A stretch of DNA of 64,000 bases, from NCBI GenBank assembly GCA_008638375.1, contig CM018047.1, positions 50,724,679-50,788,678 on the forward strand. The letters are read 5' to 3'. Shown piece after piece: positions 51,974-62,306 of the stretch. The stretch's first letter is position 1, and each line of letters starts with the position of its first letter. This stretch comes from Nyssa sinensis (Eukaryota; Streptophyta; Magnoliopsida; Cornales; Nyssaceae). Position numbers and translations under genes: made by a program. Under the pieces are notes generated by a model that was not told where the DNA came from, did not search any database, and worked only from the letters and a program-made list of their open reading frames with translations.

Positions 51974-52146
51974 TAAAATTATAATATTAAAATATAAGAG
52001 TAAATTAGTAATTTTATTAATTCTATTAACGGAGTTAAGGAAACAAAACTGACAAGAAAGACAGTGTTATTTCAGAAAATATATAGAAATTTTTTGTAAT
52101 TGTCAGAAACTTCAGTGAAAATAAGTGTAATTATCTCATGATTATT

Positions 52147-53500
52147 ATTATTTTTGTTTTGAGATGAGGTTCATTTTTGATTATCTGACACTTACTTTTT
52201 TTTTTTCTTTCTAAAATGACAATAATACTCTTATATATCATTTGCCAACATACATAACCTACACACACATTTTCTTCTACATTGTGACACCACCGGCCAC
52301 CAACCCTCATTGCTGTCGCACGCTGCCACCATCCCTCCCCTTCCCCTCCGACAACCACTGCCACTCCACCCCTACCCCACCGTGCACCTGTAAATGAGAC
52401 CACCCTTATCCCCAAAGACGTCGAGAAGCCTTCATCATCAGCCATCAATAACACCCATCATCAATCACCCATTTTACACATACATGATAGGATCCAGCTT
52501 TTGAGGTTGAATCTTAGTCATAACTCAAATATAACAATGGATAAAGGAGTTCGGGACTTTACCTTATCCTTTGATTTTTGATTGAATGCAGATCCATTAA
52601 TTTGATTTTAATACTATTATTCTTGTCATTCATGAAGTAGTCCTTTAGAACTTCTCATAAAGGAAGCAAGCGTTGTTGTTCTTTAATTCATGAACCTGAC
52701 TTCATCGTAATTGTTATAGCGGCATGGTGAGTCTTTGTGCTTTTGACAATTTATTTTCTATGTGTTTTTTACTCTATTATATGTATAGACAACCAACCAA
52801 TTGGGGTTAGTGTGCCTTTTTTTTTTCTCGATTTCAACTACACAATCTAAAAACTTATTTTTCTCAAATTTTATGAAACTATAAAATTTTACATTTTACA
52901 ATTAATGAATTTTAAATCATCGGTGTTTCAAATATTATTTTATTTTTGACAAATTTCTACTTCTTTAAAAGTTAGTTTTGAGCATTTATCATGTAACCAC
53001 AAGCACAATAAAACTAACAACAATTAAAAATTTTCTAAATTTATATGAAATTGTAAAGTTCTACAGTTTTGCTTGGACAAAGTTTTTTTTAATTAAAAAG
53101 TGTAAAATTTTACTATATAAGATGAATTTTTATAATTTTGGATCATTTTTTTTCAAAATTTCCTATTTAATATAGCTATTGTTTGATAAATATTAATTTT
53201 TAAAATTCAAATATATAATTTTATTAAAATCGATTTATATTTTATGAATTATTGAATTTTGAAATGTTGAAAACTTTCTTGATATATGATGCCATTTATG
53301 TACATGTGTTAAATGTATATAAATGTATTTTAGTCATAAAATAATTAAAAAACTTAGTGAGTTAATATATTTGAACTTAAGTTGTATGACAATTTTTAAT
53401 ATATTTTACAGACTTATGCACGAATAACTTTTAAAATTTACGTTTATTTTTTTTGAAGCTTCTACCCGCATTTGACCGCAATTAACATAGGACAAATTAG
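52147..53500. other. Intergenic DNA upstream of TK1
   Basis: AT-rich apart from a CCACC-rich patch near 52290-52390. Its ends resemble those of 30200-31030, suggesting a shared repeat. No gene. Confidence 0.4.
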
Positions 53501-53553
53501 CGCGTCACACAGCATCCCACCTCCCCACGACCTTTATCCACCATGTGATGAAA

Positions 53554-53569
53554 CTATAATAATAAAAGG

Positions 53570-53609
<40 letters not shown>

Positions 53610-53722
53610 CAAGACCAAAAATTCTCGAAGAGCCATATTCTACCCTCCAAATTTCAAAACTTTGAAAAACTCAAACTTAAACTCAGAATTCAATATATAT
53701 ATCTATATATATATATATATAT
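53554..53722 (+). promoter_or_regulatory. TK1 promoter/leader: TATA-like, CT repeat, TA repeat
   Basis: A TATA-like CTATAATAATAAAAGG (53554-53569) is followed by an uninterrupted CT tract (53571-53604), then a TA tract (about 53693-53720) just before the first ATG. CT-rich leaders downstream of TATA boxes are common in plant genes and can bind GAGA-type factors. The start site is inferred to lie near the CT tract. Confidence 0.45.
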
Positions 53723-53724
53723 CA

Positions 53725-53841
53725 ATGACTGAGTCTCGCTCTCACAATTCTCTTCTGATCTCTCCAAACCCTTCCCAACTTTCTCCCTCAGGACCCATCC
53801 ATGTCTTCCTTCAAATCCCCCATCTCATTGAGCTCCATTGA
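53725..53841 (+). CDS. Upstream ORF overlapping the TK1 start
   Basis: A 38-codon frame starts at 53725, ends with TGA at 53839-53841 and overlaps the TK1 ATG (53801) in a different frame. If it is in the mRNA leader it would have to be bypassed by leaky scanning for TK1 to be made. Both start contexts lack a purine at -3. No evidence that the peptide itself has a function. Confidence 0.4.
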   Translation: MTESRSHNSLLISPNPSQLSPSGPIHVFLQIPHLIELH

Positions 53842-56101
53842 CAGTGACAGCGATCGGACGGGAACGTCTCGTCGCTCTTCTGGTGAGATTCATGTTATTG
53901 TTGGGCCAATGTTTGCTGGAAAAACCACTGCTCTTCTTCGTCGAATCAAATCCGAAGACAAGAATGGCAGGTATTGCGTTTTTGTATTATAATTTCGCAG
54001 AATTTAGGGGCTTAATTTCCATGTTCTGATCTGCAACTATAACATTAATTGTTGCCCTAATTATGAAATAAAGTTATTTGTATAATTACAGTGCGATTTC
54101 TAGCTTAACTTGTTAAGTGTATGTCCAAATATTTTGATTCTTTAAATTAATTTTGATGTCAATTATGATTTACAAGTATTTGTCGAATTCATATAATTTA
54201 GAAATTCAACACTAATTGTAATTGTTTAACTGAAGTTAATATTCTTGTTAAGGCTTGGAATTTTAAATTAAATACACAGATTTTTAGTTTAATTATATGC
54301 TTATATATTTAATTTTCCAATTTATTTTGTAATCTGTTTTATATGTAGAAATGTAGCAATGATAAAGTCAAGCAAGGATACAAGATATGCAATAGATTCA
54401 GTAGTGACACATGATGGGACAAAGTTTCCTTGTTGGGTTCTGCCGAATCTGTTGTCTTTCAGACAGAAATTTGGAGCTGATGCTTATGATAAGGTAGTTT
54501 AAGGTTTAAATTTTTTTATTCATGTTGCTTTTACTTTTTTCGGCTACCCTAATTGTTACATGTGCTCAGTTCTGTTGCTTGTAATGTATTGGATTACAAG
54601 AATCATTGCAGATGCTGTTTTTTGTGTGTCTCTTATGTGCACGGTTCCATGCAGGAATACTTTAAGTGTCATTTCATTTGTGGCTAGGATTTAACTACCA
54701 GTTACATTTAATCTGAGTTGTGCCATTGTAAACAATGGTGGAGTAGGATGTACTAAAGCAGATTCAAACACTGATTAACGAGAGTGACAAGTCATAATCT
54801 GATAAAAATTTTGTGGAGTCAGAAAGTAAATTGACATAAGGAATATGTGAGAATCTATTTTGGTTTACTGCTTGACATGCGGAAAATTGCACATAACAGA
54901 TCAATGGTTGCCCAACAGGTTGGAAGAGTTACTTAGGTTATATCCATAAATTGCTTGAAATAAGTAAGATGCAGCTGATAGGCTTTGCTTACTGGGGAAT
55001 TTTCTAAAGTTATTTAATAAAATTGTAGAGGTTTGAATTCAATAATGGGACTTCTAAAATTTAGGGATGGCAATTCAATCCTCTGTTGTTTATTGTTGTA
55101 AAAAAAGAGAGGAACAAGGCCTTTTAATTTTTATAGAGAAGGCATTAAACATTATTTCAAAATCATCTATGCTTTGAAAAAATCAGTTCGCAATTGCCAC
55201 AGAGTGAGAGTATGTTTCTTACCTAACACCCCCCACTGACCCAAAAAAAAGAGAGAGAAAGAAGTAGAAATCATGTCAATTAACCTGGATGAAATGGTCA
55301 AAGAATCCAAGATTTTTAACTGTACCGTTTATTATTATTTTTTTAATTGAAGTAATGCTTTTCACTGTTACACAATGGCAGCATATGCTCTTTGTTGGGT
55401 GTTTACAATGTTTTCTATTGTCTTGTTGGTGGTGTTTGTTGACAGTTGGATGTGATTGGTATTGATGAAGCTCAATTCTTTGATGACCTTTATGATTTCT
55501 GCTGCAAGGCTGCTGACTATGATGGGAAAACCGTAATACTTGCTGGCCTAGATGGTGACTACTTGAGGTGCTTCTCAAAAATATTATCATTATTTTTTCG
55601 TCCTTATATAAATATAAATCTTGCTGTCTTATAAAAAAAAAATATGGGGGCTATTTGGTGGCTGTAACTCTTCTTGCATGTTTCTTGATTGCATTTTTTT
55701 AGTACTGGGAACCCTGAAAATTCTTTTTCCAAAGATTCCAATAAATGCATGTTATCTTTTCTTTTTGACTTTTTGCATACCAATACATATATTATTATGG
55801 AAAATAAAATGTTTATTGCAGAAGAAGCTTTGGTTCAGTGCTTGGCATAATACCTCTTGCTGATTCCATAACCAAGTTGACAGCTCGGTGTGAGCTTTGT
55901 GGCAAACGGGCCTTTTTTACATTGAGAAAGACAGATGAGACAAAAACAGAACTGATTGGTGGTGCTGATGTCTATATGCCTGTATGCCGCCAGCACTATG
56001 TTAACGGACAAGCTGTCATGAAAGCAGCAACTGCAAGGGTTGTTGTGGAGTCTTGTAAAGTTCAGAGTGACTCATATCTGGAGGAAACTGCTGTTGTTTA
56101 G
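53801..56101 (+). CDS. TK1: Thymidine kinase (cytosolic TK1 type)
   Basis: Thymidine kinase (EC 2.7.1.21) phosphorylates thymidine to dTMP with ATP in the pyrimidine-salvage pathway. Four exons, 53801-53970, 54349-54493, 55446-55567 and 55822-56101, join in phase to 238 residues. The P-loop GPMFAGKTT is at 35-43. The DEAQFF motif at 112-117 carries the expected catalytic Glu113. LDGDYLRRSFG and [11 protein letters not shown] follow. Zinc ligands are Cys169, Cys172, Cys201 and His204 (CELC...CRQH). The lasso region [10 protein letters not shown] is intact. The length suits plant TK1 enzymes. The Ser-rich N terminus of about 28 residues is variable in plants, and I see no obvious plastid transit peptide. 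It lies convergent to the broken NPH3 gene downstream. Confidence 0.96.
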
Positions 56102-57545
56102 TAACATCTTTGGCTTATTTACAGCCTAATATATTTTCTAGGACTTCTCTTATTTCAATCAGCTGACTGTATAACATGTTGAATTTGAATATTTGAAGCT
56201 TGTTCTTAGTGTACCCCAACCCTTTCTCATTATGTATAATTAAAAGTTGATAACTGAGTGTTATTCCTTTTTGTCACTAAGAATTTGATAATTTTTCAAG
56301 GTAAAGAGTATGAGGGTATTGTTGATGGATTAATTTTAGTTGGGTTCTAAAACAGTGTAATTCATATCATCAATGTCCTGCCACCTGAATTGAAAGTTTT
56401 TACAATTTTTGGGGTTCTTTTGACAAGAAATTTTTTTGGATGCTCTCTTCAGACATTGCTTTAGTATACAATGTTTTTGTCAATTTCAAATCATATTGCT
56501 GTAAGTATCAAGTGTGTTTTGATTTATCTTTCAGCCGATAGCCTTTGGATGCAATACAATAGAAGCTCTTAATCCCGAACAAATAATTGTGGAGACACAC
56601 CAGGAACAAGTGGATGTGTATACATCTTTTTGGGCTGTGGTTTTTTACATCTGGACACTCAGATTCCTACAGATGCAAGTGTTTGGATAAAAACAAGTAA
56701 TCAGTTTTGTGCTTTTCTTAGAAGATGAATATGGTAGATATAGAGGATTTTAGAGCGACAAGATTCTGGAGATTGGATCATTGTGGTTCTTTTTTTTTGA
56801 GCAGTAATGTCCTTTTGGTGGTCTGATTCCTGAAAATTGTAGCCGTGGAAGACCAGAACAGTGGCTGTGTTTGCACAAAGTTCATGTCTTTAGTTATGTT
56901 TGTACAATGCTTAGGGAGATCAAATCAAATTGTGATTAAATATTACCACATTCAGTGAATGGGCTAATTTAGAAAGATTCATAATTATATGTTTGTGTAA
57001 AATCAATTTTCGAAACCCTTGGGGCAAATCCCATGTGGTCATTGTTGGTATTGGTTGTTCACATTTCATTTTGCTGCCATTTTGTAAGTCAGCAATATCT
57101 TTTGGAGATTACATCCACCAATCCATTGGCCCTTCACCCCCTGTGCACGATATGTTGGAGTTGGTAAGTAGGAATTTCAAGTTATTTTTGTGTCATTCAG
57201 ATTTGGGCCTCTGTCAACTCACTGGAAAAGTCCATTCTTCCACTCAATTGTTTTGTCAACTTTGTTAATCTGCTGTGGATATGTATGTACAAATGTACAC
57301 ATGAATATTCTTTTCATACATGTTTATTTTTATGTACAAAAGTAACACTATTTTCACTTGTATATGTGTGTCTGCTGGCTTGAATTTATGTAATTCTTAT
57401 TTGAATTCATGAGTTGCTCATCTAGTCATCTGTGAATTTTTCTTTGATCCCAGTAAATTTGACAAATTAATTACTCAACCCTTGGCTCAATTGGATTTCA
57501 TTTACTGATATAACTATCATACATCACAAAACTGTAGTTGAACTG
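56102..57545. other. 3' flanks between convergent TK1 and NPH3-type genes
   Basis: This is the TK1 3' UTR and the NPH3-type 3' UTR with about 1.4 kb between the stop codons. A CTTTCAG acceptor-like site near 56535 could mark a UTR intron. No coding frame of note; one 91-codon frame (56993-57268) lacks any domain. Confidence 0.5.
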
Positions 57546-60459
57546 TTACATCAAGACCATAGACTGGGGGTGGGGTTTGGGCTTTCTCTTTGATTTTCCT
57601 CTTCCAAATAAACTTATCCTTCGAAACACCTTTAGTAGTCTACTGGCATACTTTCTCTGGGATGCAAAATTCACAGAACCAAAACAAGCAGTCACTTGTC
57701 TAAGTGGATTTCTCTTCTTGCTCATTATTCTTCCCTCTAAACCATATGGTCGCACGCTCTTTAGATTGGCTGAAATTGGTTCTGTTTTCTTTGAAACTAG
57801 TTCTGTTTTCTTTGAAATGTTTTGCAGTTGAAGGCTTCCTTTCAAGGACATTAGTTCTTGTTCCAGATTCTGAATTCTGAAGCTTGTGGATTCATAGTCC
57901 TTCCTTGAAAGCTCAGACATATCTTTTTGTAGCAAGAAGCTCAGGGGTCTATTTCCTGCTTCTCCTCCATCCATATATGGGCTCCCCCCCAGATTCTGGC
58001 TTTTGGAGTTTGCATATCTGGAGCTGGAGAGAATTCCAGAGAATTCACCAGAATGTGCATATCTAAATGAGTCTGAGCACTCTTTGAAGACCTGTTGTGT
58101 CTTTAGTTGCTGAACAAAAAGTGCCTGGACAATCAAGCACAGTGGCATTGACTCATTTTGAACTGCTTCAGTGCGCACCTCCTGTGATAATTTCTGGCAG
58201 TTCAGGTATTTGCACACCAACCCTTTCTCATCTTGTGATATATCTGGATGGGCCTGAAAAACAGAAAACTTCCTCTTAGTAAAGGGTGAGCTCAAATAGG
58301 CTGAAACTAATTTGCTGACATTCATTGTTGGGTTTGGGGTAGGCATTTGTGGATTAGTCTGTTTTCAGTTGACAGGTGCAATCTGTCTTGAAGGCAATAT
58401 GGATTAGGAGTGGGAATCGGCAAACCAACCCAACCAAGAAGTGATCTGTAGAGATATATCATTTCTTTCAATTAGATGTGATTTGTTTACACCCAATGAT
58501 GTAAACCCTTCTAATTTCCTTTCAATCCACTCAAATTGAATTTATAAATTGGGTTCTGGGCCTTCTGGCTGATTTTAGGTAATCCGAGGCATAGGTGCAG
58601 TTGGATGTTTGGTTGATCAGAAAAGACTTTTAAATTTGGTTAATGTTTGATGCTGATCTGACCCAACTCAAACTAAACTGCACCAGATTTTTGAGTTGTG
58701 CTGAATTTTGAAAAAGCTTACCAGTAGGAAGGTGCTCATTGCTCTGTAGAGATGATCATGGCTTTGTCTGCTGGATACTGGTAAAGTTTCAATGAGATCC
58801 ACCAATCTTTGAGGCCCCATTTCTGGATCAGAAGCTATATGCGAAAGATATACATCCCATAATTCTGCAACAACGGAATTGTTTGGTGAAGGAGTAAGGT
58901 TTGACTCCATCTTGGATGACACATGTCTTGAAAATACACTCTCCATTGTTGCCAACTCTGTGCTGGAAGAAATGGACTCTGTTCCACTCGTTGGAAGGAG
59001 AAAATCTTCCACCTGTGCCAAGTGTAAAAGAGAGGCAATCTGATCTTGCAACTTAGCCCTGCAGTCACTTTCCAGACCAAATTCAAGAGACCTAGAAAGC
59101 AATGAGAAGTAAAACCCAACTGGGATCACTCTACCAGCCTATTCTCCCATAGGCAGCAAATCAAGAACACCCTCTATGGTAACTAATACTTTGTTCTTTG
59201 TGTCATCATCTTCATTTCTCTCACCTGAGTTCTCCCAGAATTGGCGTGTCTTCTTTGAGAGTACCCATTTGTTTGCATAGAAAACAACAATTGGGCTCAC
59301 ATAATTTTCTTTCATTCCTTGTCTTCTCAAGGACCGAATTATCCTTCTGAAGAATACAAATGGCAGGGCAATGAGATCTTTTATCCACAGATCCTGGTTC
59401 ATTATATCCTTCACTGCACAGCAGCTCCAAGCTTGACCAGCTGAAGCCTCCAGTGTAACTACTGGCTGGTCCCGCCTCCTCTCTGGATCAAGAATCTCCA
59501 TGCAAGCCATGAAAGCAAGAGACTCAATGCAGCGGCTCACAATTAGCAGCTCTTCAGCCCAAGGAAGCAATGTTTGGCATTTTTGGAGAACAATTAGGGT
59601 ATCATCCCAACTTTGCAGGACCACTTGGTTCAAATAAATATCAAACCGCTCACAGAGGTTGTCAGAGCCATATTCTTCTGTCATTTCAAGAAATTCTGCT
59701 GCACATCGTAAGGCTGCTATTCTGAGGGGGTCAACCAATGTAGAGGAACCATAGATGAACAGTGCAATCATCTCAAAGGTTTCTGGCCCTCCTGGGAAAT
59801 TTGGAGGTAGTTCAACCTCATTTGATTCATTCAATCTTCTCTTGAAGTAGCCGCTCTTTAAAAACAGTGGGTACTGCAAAACAAAGAAGAAACGAACAAG
59901 AAGGTAATCTTACTAATTATTGAATTCATGCTATAAATTAACTTCTGAATCATTTGTGATTTGCAAAATTCAGGTAATTTTCAGCTGCACTGATTCCAAG
60001 ACATAAAAGACCAGGGGCATTCTGGAAGTAGGAAGACAAGTACTATATTGAGGTTTGATGCCTAAAAACAAAATATATTTTTTATAAGCAAACATTATGC
60101 TACTGTTTAACTGGGTCATTGGAAATCATTTTAGTGCTGTTTAATTCATTCCTCAGTGGAGTTATACTCTTTAAAATCGAATTCAGCTTTGATGCTCATC
60201 TTACCTTGTGCAGGTTAAAGGTCTTATCAGCAACGTGAATACGAATGGAAACTGGTAAACCAGTCTCTTGGCTCCTGAAATAACATTTCAGAGAGTTAGA
60301 TACTTTTGAGAACTCAAGGTAAGCTATTAAAGTGCAAACATAACCAATTAACTGATCATTATACCATGAAATGATTTTAATCTTGAGCAGGGCACCGACA
60401 TTAGGTGATGAGAAAGGACTCGAGAGCACTGAACCATCTTTCAGGCTACCATTGTCCAT
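57546..60459 (-). pseudogene. BTB/POZ-NPH3 family gene with in-frame TAG
   Basis: Exons 60459-60365, 60274-60205, 59873-58722 and 58253-57546 join in phase and would give about 673 residues. NPH3/RPT2-like proteins are plasma-membrane or cytosolic adaptors, some linking CUL3 ligases to phototropin or auxin-transport signalling. The BTB domain starts about residue 32 (SQETGLPVSIRIHVADKTFN), and the NPH3 domain starts about residue 190. Codon 300 is TAG (59141-59139), after VLDLLPMGE, where relatives continue without a stop. The frame then resumes with VIPVGFYFSLLSRSLE and is open to the normal TAA at 57548-57546, including a C-terminal coiled-coil-like segment. Splice sites look intact and no other lesion is visible. 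It is either a recent nonsense allele or a base error. A product ending at 299 would keep BTB and lose most of NPH3. Confidence 0.88.
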
Positions 60460-62253
60460 TACTAGAGCTCATGAAAGACTTTAGAACACTAGCTAGTGAA
60501 AGTGAAACTATGAATCGCAATCACAGATGAATTTATTGTCAAGAATAGACATAAGTTCCTGCACATATTTCTCTCATTCGACAGCGATAAATGCTTGAAT
60601 CCTGTCACGAATGTCAAAGTAACAGCACTATTATTACAATAAGAGCTTCTAGAAAACCAGTAATGAGAATTGAAGGGGAAAAAGAGATGGTTTGATCACT
60701 TTGTTCACACAACCGTGCATATATATATATATATGTATATAGTCAGTCTTACACAAACGAGTGAGCTCAAAATCCAAATTTTAACGCTTCAAAGACATTC
60801 TCGAATGTCGGGAAGTTGAAATATTGTGCCATTTTCTTGGCCTCAGTCATTAGAAAGAGGTGAAAATTTTCTACTCTTCATGTAAGCCTGGTATAACAAG
60901 TCTTAGTGTGTTTGACCCCATAGAGATATACAATTGGAATGGTCAAATGATTGCGACCATTGGATTAATCATCTGACAATAATGATACATGTCCTACCTT
61001 CATAACCCACTTGATGTGCCATTTGATTGGTATTGGTCATGCCAACATTATACTTCAAAACTCTTACTTTTACAGCTGATGTGCATTAACTTTTCCCTTT
61101 CAAAACTCAAAGTGTAAAGGTTGAAATAGACTCATCATGAAGGTGGGACGTGTATCGTTAATCATCATCTAATCTTGAAATAGACTCAGCTTGTTATCTG
61201 TTTATTAGATGTGTTAGCTTAATCCTTTGAGACAAATCTGGACACTTCATTCTATAAGGAAATTTATCACATTCACGTGAAATAGTCGCACCCTTTACTG
61301 ATCTGATGGTCAATATCATCTTGTGATCGTGGCCCCCACAAGAAATGGAGGCATTGGTTGGGGTGGGTTTTTGCAGTCACACATATTGATGAAAAGGGTG
61401 TATGGGGAAACAGAAAAGTTGGGAGTAGAATATATATAAAAATATATATGTTAAATAAGGTGAGGGAGATGAAGTGCTGATGAAGTTTTGTGTGGTTTGT
61501 AGTATAAGCTAACGCCCAAGACGGCACGGCTTCTGAAAATTGGGGCGTTTCTGTTGACCGGTTTGCTTGCTTCCTCCCAGCAATTCTAATTCCCCAGAAG
61601 TTATTTTAATCTAATTTGATGCTATATATAAAATTGTTTTCTTGTACCTATAGTTTTTTATTTATTTAAAATAATAAATAATTTATCATAATATGCGACA
61701 GCATATTCTTATAAATGAGCACAATTACAGATTCAAATGTTTACTTGTTTAGAATTCAAGCAATACATTCATTTAAACATGCCGTAGTGTGTGTGTGTGT
61801 ATATATATAATATAGCAGAAGTGAGACTCTATATAGGATACTATGTTATTGTTTTTTTTTTTGGCAACACGGGGTGTCCCCGGACCAGTTTGTGCACACC
61901 ATGACATTATTCTACTGCGACTCCTATTGGTAGTTGATTGTTTCTATGTTTCATTGTGGGTGGTTTCAAATTTTTGTTGGCCCGAGAAAGTTAAACTTGC
62001 GAGTTCAGGAAAGTAAATTCCTTACAAGCGGTCACCTTATCCATTATTATTGTTAATGGGTAGTGACTTAGGCGTCCGATAGTTCTATAGAATGGTCTCT
62101 TTCGAAAAATTGTTTATTTATTTTCATATTTTCCTTATTTGAATATGCACAGAAGGTTACGTTTTGGGGTGGGCTACCTTCACAAGTGTAAGCTTGTGAC
62201 AAGGGACCAGTGAGTTTTATTTATTTGAGATGCAAGTCACTTGTAGATTTACT

Positions 62254-62257
<4 letters not shown>
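60460..62257. other. Upstream region of the NPH3-type gene
   Basis: AT-rich, with a TA tract at about 60718-60740 and a GTGT/TATA tract near 61787-61812. The NPH3-type promoter should lie in its left part. No gene is recognised. Confidence 0.45.

Positions 62258-62303
<46 letters not shown>
62258..62303. repeat. (TA)n microsatellite
   Basis: About 23 uninterrupted TA units. Confidence 0.97.

Positions 62304-62306
<3 letters not shown>

Larger units (their letters stand above)
50280..52137. mobile_element. Pack-MULE-like element (1.86 kb)
   Basis: Long terminal inverted repeats of about 85 bp are present. The left end reads GAGTAAATTACACTTACC and the right end read inverted is GAGATAATTACACTTATT. 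Both share GTTTCTGACAATT and TTTCTGAAATAACACTGTC. Flanking 9-mers TTGATTATT (50271-50279) and ATGATTATT (52138-52146) match at eight of nine positions, the target size of Mutator-like elements. No transposase is visible. The interior carries a recognisable RING-finger exon with its splice acceptor (51213-51306), so this is a gene-fragment-carrying (Pack) MULE. Confidence 0.85.

Noticed and set aside
57538..58279. Plus-strand frames of 60-97 codons
   Set aside because: They are antisense to the last NPH3-type exon and have no domain.
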